From contig DAOUCP010000140.1 of the NCBI GenBank assembly GCA_034432155.1, positions 1-17,954 on the forward strand: 17,954 bases of DNA, read 5' to 3'. This document shows, piece after piece, positions 1-7,040 of the stretch; position 1 is the first letter of the stretch, and every line of letters starts with the position of its first letter. Source of the DNA: DAOUCP01 sp034432155. Its GTDB lineage: Bacteria; Chloroflexota; Anaerolineae; Epilineales; Epilineaceae. The position numbers and the translations under genes are program-made. The notes below the pieces were generated by a model. It ran no database searches. It saw nothing but the letters and a program-made list of their open reading frames with translations, and was not told the DNA's origin.

Positions 1-23
1 GCGCCAGACAGATCGTCTGGCGC
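1..23 (+). terminator. Hairpin, possible terminator of an upstream gene
   Basis: A perfect 9-bp inverted repeat (GCGCCAGAC at 1-9, GTCTGGCGC at 15-23) with a 5-nt loop opens the window. It is followed by a short CT-rich stretch but no real T-tract. It lies just before the nrdR promoter, so it probably ends transcription from a gene lying left of the window. Its left flank cannot be seen. Confidence 0.45.
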
Positions 24-49
24 CGGGCCCTTTCTGCTGCCAGCGGCAC

Positions 50-78
50 TTGTCGCACCGGGCACGGTATGCTACAAT
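50..78 (+). promoter_or_regulatory. Sigma-70-type promoter of nrdR-nrdJ
   Basis: A -35 box TTGTCG (50-55) and a -10 box TACAAT (73-78) are separated by exactly 17 bp. Transcription would start near 85, leaving a leader of about 150 nt before the nrdR start codon at 237. Two NrdR-box-like sequences sit directly at and after the predicted start site, which fits a repressed promoter. Confidence 0.65.
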
Positions 79-85
79 TCGGGCG

Positions 86-101
86 ACACAACATCTTGTG
101 G
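86..101 (+). promoter_or_regulatory. NrdR box 1
   Basis: ACACAACATCTTGTGG matches the published NrdR-box consensus (acaCwAtATaTwGtGt) at 13 of 16 positions by my alignment. It overlaps the predicted transcription start. NrdR bound here would block RNA polymerase, giving autoregulation and control of the downstream ribonucleotide reductase. Confidence 0.65.
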
Positions 102-116
102 CCGTCGCCGCCTACT

Positions 117-132
117 GCCCCATATGTAGTAC
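117..132 (+). promoter_or_regulatory. NrdR box 2 (weaker)
   Basis: GCCCCATATGTAGTAC matches the NrdR consensus at 10 of 16 positions, with most matches in the core. It lies exactly 31 bp downstream of box 1. NrdR boxes usually come in pairs about three helical turns apart, so the spacing supports this weaker match. Confidence 0.5.
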
Positions 133-236
133 GTCGGAGCCCCGTGCCGGGCAGGGGTGCACCCACGAGCGGTGGGGGCCACGGTGTCATGCAAGCTCCG
201 CAGCGATCGCCCACCCGCAAGGTGGGGAGGCCAGGG

Positions 237-725
237 ATGAAGTGCCCATACTGCGGCCATTCGAGCCGCGTCATCGATACCCGCGAAGTGAGCCCCGCCA
301 TTCGCCGGCGTCGCGAGTGCGAGGGCTGCGGACGGCGTTTCACCACCTACGAGCGCGTGGCCACCACCAACCTGCAAATCGTGAAGAGTGACGGTCGGCG
401 CGAGGATTTCGACCGCGAGAAGCTCTTGCGGGGCTTGCGCCTGGCATGCGCCAAGCGACCGGTAGCCGCCGATACGTTGGAGGCCGTGGCCACGGAAATC
501 GAGAGTCAACTGTACCGCCTGGGCCGCACCGAGATCAGCTCCAACGTCATCGGCGAACTGGTGATGCAGCATCTGCGCGGCCTTGACGAGGTGGCGTACG
601 TGCGCTTTGCCAGCGTGTACCGCCGCTTCGCGGACATCGAGGTTCTGGCCGAGGAGATCGAGCGCTTGCGCGCCAGCAAGCAGGCAGCCCTGGAGCGTCG
701 CGGGCAATTGGGCTTGGACCTCTGA
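237..725 (+). CDS. nrdR: Transcriptional repressor NrdR
   Basis: Zinc-ribbon/ATP-cone repressor that senses adenine nucleotides and shuts off ribonucleotide reductase genes. The 162-residue product has the family's usual length. It opens MKCPYCGH, with zinc-binding Cys3/Cys6 paired with Cys31/Cys34 (CEGCGRRF). An ATP-cone follows from about residue 46 (IVKSDGRREDFDREKL) to 140, including VRFASVYRRF. The ATG at 237 is chosen because the zinc ribbon begins right there and a GGGGAGG ribosome-binding site precedes it. The frame stays open upstream to an ATG at 69, but that codon lies in the -10 region. nrdJ follows 75 bp later on the same strand and is the obvious target. A hairpin (CCCACC 210-215 with GGTGGG 221-226) overlaps the ribosome-binding site and might reduce translation. 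Identification is secure. Confidence 0.97.
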   Translation: MKCPYCGHSSRVIDTREVSPAIRRRRECEGCGRRFTTYERVATTNLQIVKSDGRREDFDREKLLRGLRLACAKRPVAADTLEAVATEIESQLYRLGRTEISSNVIGELVMQHLRGLDEVAYVRFASVYRRFADIEVLAEEIERLRASKQAALERRGQLGLDL

Positions 726-800
726 ACGCCGGGCTGGCACCGCCGACATCGGGACCGGACAGCCGGGTGGTGGCGAGCACCAGGACTACGGAGAGGCAGC

Positions 801-3314
801 ATGACAGTCGAGGGACAGACGCTTCCGACAACGACCGATCGCCCAGCCGCGGACGCTGACAACGGCCAGGAGCGCACCGGGGTCCGACGAGTCCGCCCCG
901 GCGACGTGAACTACCTTAACGCGTTGGGCGAGAAGATCTTCCTGGACCGCTATGCCCGCAAGGACATGACGAAGTCGGATCTGCACTCTGGCGACCTGGT
1001 GGTGGTGTGCTTGGACCCGGCAACCGGCCAACGCGAAATTGGCGTGGTCGTGGAGACGCACGGCTCGGAAGTGGTCGTCGTCTTGGAGGACGGTCAGACG
1101 ATCACGCAGCCCATCGAGCATGTGGACGTACCCCTGGAGACCCACCCCGATCAGATGCAAGATCGCGTCGCCAAGGGTGTGGCCGCCGTCGAGCTTCCGA
1201 GCCAACGCGCCATGTGGGAGGAGCGTTTCCGCTGGCTCCTGGCGGGCTGGAAGTTCGTGCCTGGCGGCCGCATTCTGGCGGCGGCGGGAACGGATCAGAA
1301 TCTCACCTATTACAACTGCTACGTTATCCCGGCACCGCACGACTCACGAAACGGGATCATTACGACCCTCGAGCACATGACCGAGATCATGTCTCGAGGG
1401 GGTGGCGTGGGGATCAATCTGTCAAGTCTGCGGCCACGCTACGCGTACGTTCGAGGGGTGAACGGCCGCTCCAGCGGCTCGGTCTCTTGGGGTTCGATGT
1501 ACAGCTTCGTCACCGGACTCATCGAGCAAGGGGGCAGCCGACGAGGAGCCCTGATGCTGGTCTTGGAGGTCTGGCACCCGGACATCGCCGAGTTCGTCAC
1601 CAGCAAGCGAGTCATGGGTCGCATCACCAATGCCAACATCTCCGTCGGCATCACCGACAGCTTTATGGCCGCCGTGGAGGCGGACGCCGAGTGGCCGCTC
1701 GTCTTCCCCGACACCGCTCACCCGGCCTTCGATGCCGAATGGAACGGCGATCTGGACGCCTGGCTGGCAGCCGGTCGACCGACAGTAACCTATCGCACCG
1801 TTCGCGCCCGCGAGCTGTGGGACACCATCATCGAGAGCGCCTGGGCCAGTGCCGAACCGGGGCTTTGGTTCAGTGAGAGGGCGAACAAGGATAGCAACTC
1901 GAGGTACTACGCCCGGCTGGTGTGCACCAACCCGTGCGGGGAACAACCACTGCCTGCCTGGGGGGTCTGCAACCTCGGCGCCATCCATCTCGGCCGCTTC
2001 GTCCACAACGGCGAGGTCAACTGGCAGGACCTGCGCCGCGCGGTGCACTATGCGGTTCGATTCCTGGACAACGTCATCGATGTGACACCCTACTTCTTCG
2101 AACAGAACGAGCGCCAGCAAAAGGCGGAACGGCGCATCGGCCTGGGCACCATGGGCCTGGCGGAGATGATGATCCGTTGCCACGTCCGCTACGGCAGTCG
2201 CGCCGGAAACGAATTCTGCGATCGGCTTTACGGCTTCATCGCCACCGAGGCCTACCTCGCCTCCAGCGCCATTGCCGCCGAGAAGGGCAGCTTCCCCATG
2301 TTCGAGGTCGGACCCTTCCTGGAGAGTGGCTTCATGCAGCGGATGCCGGAGCCCGTACGTCAGGCCATTCGCGAGCACGGCATCCGCAACGTCACCCTGC
2401 TCACCCAGGCGCCCACGGGCTCCACCGGCACCATGGTCGATACCTCCACCGGCATCGAACCTTTCTTCTCCTGGTCGTTCTACCGCCACAGCCGCCTTGG
2501 CCGCTATGAGCAGCAAGTCAACGTCTTCGCCGAGTGGCAGGCCGAGCACCCCGGTGCACCGCTTCCGGACTACTTCGTCACGGCCATGGATCTCACGCCC
2601 GAGGAGCATGTGGGGGTGCAAGCCGTGGTCCAGCGGTGGGTCGATGCGTCGATCTCGAAGACATGCAACGTGCCCAACGCCTACACGGTGGAACAAACGC
2701 GAGCCCTGTACGAACTCATGTACCGCTTGGGCTGCAAGGGCGGCACCGTCTACCGGGACGGTTCCCGCGATGAACAGGTGCTTCACCGCAAGGAAGCGTC
2801 AGGGGGAGCTGCATCGCCGGCCACCCCGGCTGCCGTGCGGCCTCGGCCCCGTCAGCTCGTCGGCGCTACCTATCGCATCGCTACGCCGGTCGGGAAGGCG
2901 TATGTGACGGTGAATCGCAATGCTGAGAATGAGCCTTTCGAGGTGTTCGTCAACCTAGGCAAGGCGGGGAGTGACCTCGCCGCAGATGCCGAGGCCATCG
3001 GTCGGCTGATCAGCCTTGCGCTGCGCATGCCGAGCCCACTGACGCCCGAGGAACGCGTCCAGCAGGTGGTGGAGGAGCTCTCTGGCATTGGTGGCAGCCG
3101 GGCAGTCGGCTTCGGTGCTGAGCGTGTGCGCTCCCTGCCCGATGGTGTCGCCCATGCCCTGCGCGAGGACTTGGCCCAGCCCGAGGCAGCGCCCAAGGCG
3201 GAGCAGTTGTCGCTGTTCCCGGGGGCCGACCTCTGCCCGGTCTGCGGTCACGCGACGTTCGTGCGCGAGGAAGGGTGCCAGAAGTGTTACAGCTGCGGGC
3301 ATTCCGAATGCTGA
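801..3314 (+). CDS. nrdJ: Adenosylcobalamin-dependent (class II) ribonucleoside-diphosphate reductase
   Basis: Oxygen-independent class II enzyme that reduces ribonucleotides to deoxyribonucleotides using coenzyme B12. The 837-residue protein has the redox Cys173 (YYNCYVIP), the active-site NPCGE motif (Asn377, Cys379, Glu381), the second redox Cys390 (CNLGAIHL) and the phosphate-binding QAPTGSTGT loop (537-544). A TSCPD domain occupies about 684-790, and a Cys-rich tail (Cys812, 815, 826, 829, 832, 837) probably relays electrons. The ATG at 801 has GGAGAGG just upstream. Oddity: between RYARKD (51-55) and LETHPDQ (112-118), where Thermotoga-type enzymes have only a few residues, there is an extra stretch of about 55 residues, rich in Val and probable beta strands. 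Cotranscription with nrdR and the NrdR boxes imply repression when dNTPs are sufficient. Identification is secure; the role of the insertion is unknown. Confidence 0.97.
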   Translation: MTVEGQTLPTTTDRPAADADNGQERTGVRRVRPGDVNYLNALGEKIFLDRYARKDMTKSDLHSGDLVVVCLDPATGQREIGVVVETHGSEVVVVLEDGQTITQPIEHVDVPLETHPDQMQDRVAKGVAAVELPSQRAMWEERFRWLLAGWKFVPGGRILAAAGTDQNLTYYNCYVIPAPHDSRNGIITTLEHMTEIMSRGGGVGINLSSLRPRYAYVRGVNGRSSGSVSWGSMYSFVTGLIEQGGSRRGALMLVLEVWHPDIAEFVTSKRVMGRITNANISVGITDSFMAAVEADAEWPLVFPDTAHPAFDAEWNGDLDAWLAAGRPTVTYRTVRARELWDTIIESAWASAEPGLWFSERANKDSNSRYYARLVCTNPCGEQPLPAWGVCNLGAIHLGRFVHNGEVNWQDLRRAVHYAVRFLDNVIDVTPYFFEQNERQQKAERRIGLGTMGLAEMMIRCHVRYGSRAGNEFCDRLYGFIATEAYLASSAIAAEKGSFPMFEVGPFLESGFMQRMPEPVRQAIREHGIRNVTLLTQAPTGSTGTMVDTSTGIEPFFSWSFYRHSRLGRYEQQVNVFAEWQAEHPGAPLPDYFVTAMDLTPEEHVGVQAVVQRWVDASISKTCNVPNAYTVEQTRALYELMYRLGCKGGTVYRDGSRDEQVLHRKEASGGAASPATPAAVRPRPRQLVGATYRIATPVGKAYVTVNRNAENEPFEVFVNLGKAGSDLAADAEAIGRLISLALRMPSPLTPEERVQQVVEELSGIGGSRAVGFGAERVRSLPDGVAHALREDLAQPEAAPKAEQLSLFPGADLCPVCGHATFVREEGCQKCYSCGHSEC

Positions 3315-3603
3315 TGTTCGCAGGTCACGGGGATGGCCGGATCGGCGGCGCTTGTCCCGATGCAGGCTGAACCAGCGCACGCTAGCAGTTGACGGGCTTC
3401 TTGTTTCCCACAGCCTCGGACGGAGCCCTGGGCTGGTCGCATGGGCACCCCAGCACGAGGTGGCGGGCCGTCGCGCGGGGTGGCGCGTTCCGCGTGGGGT
3501 TTCCACAAGAGAGAGGTCGAAACGACATATCGTCTGCTGGTTGTCCATCGCGAAACTCGCGCGGCCTCCAGAACGAGTCTGTCGGAGAACCGGATGCGAT
3601 CCC
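3315..3603. other. Intergenic region without a recognised gene
   Basis: This stretch between the nrdJ stop and the nucleotidyltransferase gene holds several open frames on both strands. None resembles a known family or has a convincing ribosome-binding site. A TTGACG at 3389-3394 has no matching -10 box. No clear terminator for nrdJ is visible; the GCATTC/GAATGC repeat at 3299-3311 lies within the end of the coding region and has no usable loop. Confidence 0.5.
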
Positions 3604-3894
3604 TCAGAGCGGAATGGCCCTTCGCAGCACTCGCTCACGAATGCGCGCCTTGATGCCGCGACTACTCACAACGTCCACCTTGACCCCCAGTAGCTGCTGG
3701 AGTTCGAGCCAAGGTCCGGCGTGGTCGAGCAGACTTCTTCCCGACTCGAATTCTACCAGAAGGTCAATGTCGCTGTTCTCGTCGGACTCACCACGGCTAA
3801 CGGAGCCAAAGATCGGAACATTGTGGGTGCCATTCTTGGCGCATACCTTCAGAATTTCTTCGCGCTTCGCTCTCAAAAGCACCTCAAGCGTCAT
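3604..3894 (-). CDS. MNT-type (MntA-like) nucleotidyltransferase, probable HEPN-MNT antitoxin
   Basis: A 96-residue minimal nucleotidyltransferase of the DNA polymerase beta superfamily. The signature is intact: GSVSRGE at 30-36, the paired metal ligands Asp42 and Asp44 (SDIDLLVEF), and the third Asp74 (VDVVSS). Family members such as MntA transfer AMP onto a HEPN toxin and neutralise it. The ATG at 3892-3894 is chosen because AAAGGAG lies 8 nt upstream and the domain starts close by; an open frame extends slightly further to 3921. The gene is less GC-rich than its neighbours, suggesting acquisition by transfer. Upstream on the same strand an open frame overlaps this start by 11 bp and appears to be a decayed HepT-like partner. 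The fold is clear; an antitoxin role is inferred. Confidence 0.85.
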   Translation of the reverse strand: MTLEVLLRAKREEILKVCAKNGTHNVPIFGSVSRGESDENSDIDLLVEFESGRSLLDHAGPWLELQQLLGVKVDVVSSRGIKARIRERVLRRAIPL

Positions 3895-4057
3895 AGCCCA
3901 TCTCCTTTGGTAGCCCTTCAAGAATCGGCAGATTCTTTTGCAAATCAGCGAGAAGGATTTGAGTCAATCGGACCAGACCGTGGTTCATGGCCCCGACATC
4001 GTCGCCGACTTCGCATGGATTGCCCAAATGACGGTGGGAATGGGCGCGCATTCTCAT
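3884..4057 (-). pseudogene. Possible decayed C-terminus of a HepT/HEPN-like toxin
   Basis: The minus-strand frame ending at 3884 finishes with a segment reading LTQILLADLQKNLPILEGL. This resembles the last helix of HepT/DUF86 proteins, which usually ends in a pattern like (V)xxxLQxxLxxL. It is preceded by VGAMNHGLV, which could be a remnant of the conserved (F/M)RNxLVH motif, but the Arg-x4-His-x-Tyr catalytic motif is not intact. No HepT N-terminal region is recognisable upstream in any minus-strand frame. Its stop overlaps the start of the MntA-like gene by 11 bp, the layout expected of a HEPN-MNT pair. This is a weak, position-supported call; it may simply be an unrelated short frame. Confidence 0.3.
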
Positions 4058-4233
4058 AACGGCTGGTTGCTTATGCCCCGAGTGGCGGGGGGACTGTGTC
4101 TTGCCCAGGCAATCCGGGACACACTGAAATGAGAGCCTCCCAGGCCGCAGCCCGTAGCCTGCAAGCCTCAGGCAGGGCAAGTGGCGCGACGTGGCGATTG
4201 GCATCCAGGGTCCTCGCCGCATGGCAGCGCGGT

Positions 4234-4262
4234 CTGACGTGGGACCGCCATCGTGGTACACT
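4234..4262 (+). promoter_or_regulatory. Candidate promoter for pspC-like gene
   Basis: CTGACG (4234-4239) and TACACT (4257-4262) are separated by 17 bp and match four of six and five of six consensus positions. Transcription from here would give an untranslated leader of about 300 nt containing both GC-rich hairpin repeats before the start codon at 4572. Confidence 0.4.
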
Positions 4263-4389
4263 CAGCGCGTCAACGCGCAGGAAAGGGCAGCGCTAGGGAG
4301 CGACCGGAGCGCCGCGTTGGCGGCCAAACGGATGCCGGCTGCGGAGCGTTCGCTACTCACTGCGGCCGGTGGCGGGGGAGGCGGAAGCC

Positions 4390-4413
4390 CTTCGGCTGCG
4401 GGGGCAGAGCCCC
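4390..4413 (+). repeat. 24-bp GC-rich hairpin repeat, copy 1
   Basis: CTTCGGCTGCGGGGGCAGAG followed by CCCC occurs here and again, identically, 61 bp downstream. Its second half folds into a short hairpin (GGGGC, AGA loop, GCCCC). It is intergenic and resembles a small dispersed REP-like element or a leader structure. Confidence 0.6.
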
Positions 4414-4450
4414 TGACCGGCCTCCCCGATATGACGGGCTGGAGGAAGAC

Positions 4451-4474
4451 CTTCGGCTGCGGGGGCAGAGCCCC
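4451..4474 (+). repeat. 24-bp GC-rich hairpin repeat, copy 2
   Basis: An exact second copy of the repeat at 4390-4413. Here the hairpin is one pair longer (GGGGGC, AGA, GCCCCC, 4461-4475). The 61-bp periodicity between the copies suggests duplication of a larger unit that has since diverged between the repeats. Confidence 0.6.
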
Positions 4475-4571
4475 CGCGGTGGGGGAAGGCGTACCTGACT
4501 TCGGACGCCGGGCGGCGAGTTCCGGCGGAACCCGCACGCGCTCCCATGGAGGCGCGTCAGGAGATGGGAGA

Positions 4572-4844
4572 ATGACAAGGAAACTCTATCGGGCATCGGC
4601 AGATCGCATGCTCTTGGGCGTCTGTGGCGGCCTGGCCGACTACTTCCGCCTCGACAGCACCCTGGTGCGTCTGGCAGCGGTCGTCCTCATGCTTTTCACT
4701 TTCCCGATCGGACCCGTCCTGTACTTCGCGTTTGCCGTCATCATGCCCCTTGCGCCTGGCGATGTGCCCTGGCGGGCAGAGTCCGCCTCCGGCGGTGACA
4801 TCGAGCCCGAGAAGGTCGAAAGGACCGACGAGCCGACGGGCTAG
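4572..4844 (+). CDS. PspC-domain membrane protein
   Basis: A 90-residue protein that is essentially one PspC domain. It starts LYRASADRMLLGVCGGLADYFRLDSTLVRL, abbreviated here as LYR..DRML.GVCGGLADYF, the family hallmark, followed by a hydrophobic segment (about 33-60) ending in VIMPL. PspC-domain proteins are small inner-membrane proteins linked to envelope-stress responses, but many stand-alone members have no known function. The tail (61-90) is polar and acidic. The ATG at 4572 has AGGAG 9 nt upstream and puts the start just before the domain; the frame remains open far upstream through repeat sequence unlikely to be translated. No other psp genes are nearby. Family assignment is firm, function is not. 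Confidence 0.88.
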   Translation: MTRKLYRASADRMLLGVCGGLADYFRLDSTLVRLAAVVLMLFTFPIGPVLYFAFAVIMPLAPGDVPWRAESASGGDIEPEKVERTDEPTG

Positions 4845-4954
4845 GTCCGGCCCGCCTGCCGTGAGCACCCGAGGTGCCATCGCCGATCGCGGCCATCACC
4901 CAGCCCCGATGCGAGAAGCAACCGCCCAGACTCCGTTTGTCACGCCGGCACCGG

Positions 4955-6193
4955 ATGTTGCACCGTAGCTGGCGGCGGCGCCACGACCTTGAGGCTGCAG
5001 AGCGGCACCATCTGGCGCCGTACGCCGAGCATGCTGGCGACAGTCGCGGCCGGCGCTATCCGGCCGAGCCGCATCCTTACCGCACCTGCTTCCAGATCGA
5101 CCGCGATCGCATTATGTACACCACCGCCTTCCGGAGGCTGCAGTACAAGACGCAGGTGTTCATCTACCATGAGGGCGACTATTACCGCTCGCGTCTAACA
5201 CACACCAATGAGGCCGCCCAGATCGCTCGCACCATCGCCCGCGCTCTGGGCGCCAACGAGGACCTGAGCGAGGCCATCACCCTGGCCCATGACCTGGGCC
5301 ATCCGCCCTTCGGTCACACTGGCGAGCGGACGCTCGACGAGCTCGTGCTGGCGCGGCTGGGCCTGGACCCCCAGGTGGCCGATCATTGTGGCCGCGGCTT
5401 CAACCATACGCTGCAAAGCTTGCGTATCGTGGAGAGTTTGGAGCGACGTTGGCCGGACCACCCCGGCCTGAACCTCTCGTGGGAAACCCGCGAGGGCATT
5501 GTGAAGCACCATACGCCCTACGATGCGGTACCCGTCGAGTGGGCGGGCGAGTACTATCCTGAGTGGCGCCCTTCCCTCGAAGCACAGATCGTGAACGCCG
5601 CCGATCAGCTGGCGTACAGCGCCCACGACCTGGATGACGGTCTGAGGAGTGGCCTGATTCCCATGGACATGGCGGAGCTGAACGATCTCGAGTTATGGCG
5701 CATGGCAGCGGAGGACGTCCCGGAAAAGCGACCCGAGTTGCGTCGTCACCGCATCATCCGGCGACTGGCGGATCTTCTCATCAGCGACCTTGTGTACAGC
5801 AGCGCCGCCAGCATCGCTGCGGCTCGCCCTCAGTGCAGCGATGACGTACGGCGCCATCCGCAGCCGCTGATCGGCTTTTCGCCGGCCATGGCCTCGCGGC
5901 ATGCCGCCCTGACCGATTTCCTGAATGCGCATCTCTACGAGCATCCGCGGGTGCGCGGCATGTTCCGGCGCGCGGCAGAGGTGCTGACCGATCTGTTCGC
6001 CACCTTCGAGGCCAATCCTGGTCTGCTGCCGGCGCAGCATCGGCCCGAAGGCGCCTTGCCCGTGGGCCCTCCGTCGGCCCACGACGATGCCTCCGCCTGG
6101 CTGCGGGCCATCCTCGACTATGTGGCCGGCATGACCGACCGCTATGCGCTGCAACAACATCGCCGGCTCTGCCGCCGAGGAGGGCGAGGTTGA
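4955..6193 (+). CDS. dgt: Deoxyguanosinetriphosphate triphosphohydrolase-like HD hydrolase
   Basis: HD-domain dNTP triphosphohydrolase of the dGTPase-like type, releasing triphosphate from deoxynucleoside triphosphates. The 412-residue product (from the ATG at 4955) has RDRIMYTTAFRRLQYKTQVF and, from that start, the metal-binding residues His83 (RLTH), His112-Asp113 (LAHDLGHPPFGHTGE) and Asp217 (NAADQLAY), plus His151 in FNHTLQSLR. The family N-terminus (LAPYA..S.GRRYPxxPHPYRT.FQxDRDRI) begins shortly after the chosen start. A GTG at 4874 would add 27 unrelated Arg-rich residues. No good Shine-Dalgarno precedes either start, so it is uncertain. The gene lies 110 bp after the pspC-like gene and 37 bp before uppP. 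Together with nrdR-nrdJ nearby it suggests local attention to dNTP pools. Substrate specificity cannot be read from sequence. Confidence 0.92.
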   Translation: MLHRSWRRRHDLEAAERHHLAPYAEHAGDSRGRRYPAEPHPYRTCFQIDRDRIMYTTAFRRLQYKTQVFIYHEGDYYRSRLTHTNEAAQIARTIARALGANEDLSEAITLAHDLGHPPFGHTGERTLDELVLARLGLDPQVADHCGRGFNHTLQSLRIVESLERRWPDHPGLNLSWETREGIVKHHTPYDAVPVEWAGEYYPEWRPSLEAQIVNAADQLAYSAHDLDDGLRSGLIPMDMAELNDLELWRMAAEDVPEKRPELRRHRIIRRLADLLISDLVYSSAASIAAARPQCSDDVRRHPQPLIGFSPAMASRHAALTDFLNAHLYEHPRVRGMFRRAAEVLTDLFATFEANPGLLPAQHRPEGALPVGPPSAHDDASAWLRAILDYVAGMTDRYALQQHRRLCRRGGRG

Positions 6194-6230
6194 ACCCATC
6201 ACCGAGATTGTGCGGGGCAGGACGGTGGAC

Positions 6231-7040
6231 GTGACCATCAGCGGCGTACAAGCCGCGCTGCTGGGCATCGTCCAGGGCGTGAGCGAGTTCCTGCCGATCT
6301 CCAGTTCGGCGCACCTGGTCATCCTGCCGGCCATCGCTGGCTGGCCGCAGCCCACGTTGACCTTCGATGCCGTCCTGCATGGCGGTACGGCGGCCGCCGC
6401 CCTGTGGTACTACCGCGACGCCTGGGTGCGGATGCTCACCGCCGGGCTGGCACTCGTGCGGCGGAGAGAGATCACGGACGCCGCTCGCTGGCTTGCCTAC
6501 CTGGCGGTCGGCACCGCACCGGCGGTGGTCGTGGGCCTGCTGGGCGAGGCCGCCTTCGAGAAGCTGTTTGCCGCACCCCGGCTCGCGGCAGGCATGCTGC
6601 TGCTGTCCGGTCTGGTCATGGCAGTGGCCGAGCTTTGGAGCCAACGCCACGCGCTCGAGCGGACGGTCGACGGCCCAGCCGCCCTCGTGATCGGCGCGGC
6701 GCAGGCGCTGGCCATCGTTCCCGGGCTATCCCGTTCGGGCATGACCATCAGTGCCGGCCTGCTCGTCGGGCTGGGGCGACAACAGGCCGCCCGGTTCAGC
6801 TTCCTGCTGGCAGGACCGATCACCGCCGGCGCTTTCCTCCAGCAGCTGGTGCAGGCCATGCATCACGCCGGCCAGCCGGCGGAGCCAGCGGCGGTCATGG
6901 CCATCGGCTTTGTGACCACTCTAGCGGCCGGGCTGCTGGCCATCGACATGCTGTTGCGCTTCGCCCGCCGCTCATCGTTTGCCCTGTTCGCCGTCTACTG
7001 CTGGCTGTTCGCCCTCGGTGGGCTGTGGCTGCTGCGCTGA
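6231..7040 (+). CDS. uppP: Undecaprenyl-diphosphatase UppP (BacA family)
   Basis: Integral membrane phosphatase that recycles undecaprenyl diphosphate to the lipid carrier for peptidoglycan and other cell-surface polymers. With the GTG start at 6231 it has 269 residues, normal for the family. Motif one is QGVSEFLPISSSAHL (15-29) with the catalytic Glu19 and His28; motif two is PGLSRSG (164-170) with Arg168. Several hydrophobic helices span the rest, ending in WLFALGGLWLL. The GTG at 6231 is preceded by AGGA at 8 nt and puts the first helix (VQAALLGIVQG) right at the start; GTG codons at 6210 and 6225, or an ATG at 6144 inside the dGTPase gene, are alternatives. The stop overlaps the next gene. 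Identification is secure, the exact start less so. Confidence 0.93.
   Translation: MTISGVQAALLGIVQGVSEFLPISSSAHLVILPAIAGWPQPTLTFDAVLHGGTAAAALWYYRDAWVRMLTAGLALVRRREITDAARWLAYLAVGTAPAVVVGLLGEAAFEKLFAAPRLAAGMLLLSGLVMAVAELWSQRHALERTVDGPAALVIGAAQALAIVPGLSRSGMTISAGLLVGLGRQQAARFSFLLAGPITAGAFLQQLVQAMHHAGQPAEPAAVMAIGFVTTLAAGLLAIDMLLRFARRSSFALFAVYCWLFALGGLWLLR

Larger units (their letters stand above)
4058..4571. other. Gene-poor region and long leader upstream of pspC-like gene
   Basis: No convincing protein-coding gene is visible here. The stretch holds a promoter candidate (4234-4262), two copies of a GC-rich hairpin repeat (4390-4413 and 4451-4474) and the long presumptive untranslated leader of the pspC-like gene, about 300 nt. 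Small frames on both strands are low-complexity shadows of the GC-rich repeats. Confidence 0.5.

Noticed and set aside
69..236. Longer NrdR beginning at the ATG at 69
   Set aside because: That codon overlaps the promoter -10 region, the extra 56 residues are not NrdR-like, and the ATG at 237 has a good ribosome-binding site right at the zinc ribbon.
102..236. Cobalamin riboswitch in the nrdR-nrdJ leader
   Set aside because: A B12-dependent enzyme made this worth checking, but no B12-box-like sequence or matching core is visible and the leader is short.
1422..2786. Long minus-strand open frame opposite nrdJ
   Set aside because: It is antisense to a clear enzyme, resembles no family and is expected by chance in GC-rich codon usage.
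3389..3417. Promoter beginning with TTGACG at 3389
   Set aside because: No -10 element lies at a suitable distance and no gene follows on that strand.
3938..4132. Plus-strand 64-codon frame beginning MQISEKDLSQS
   Set aside because: No family resemblance or convincing start signal, and it lies opposite the possible HepT remnant.
6404..7024. First part of the long frame leading into the TIM-barrel gene
   Set aside because: It is an Arg-rich shadow of uppP in another frame; the barrel domain begins only near the end of uppP.
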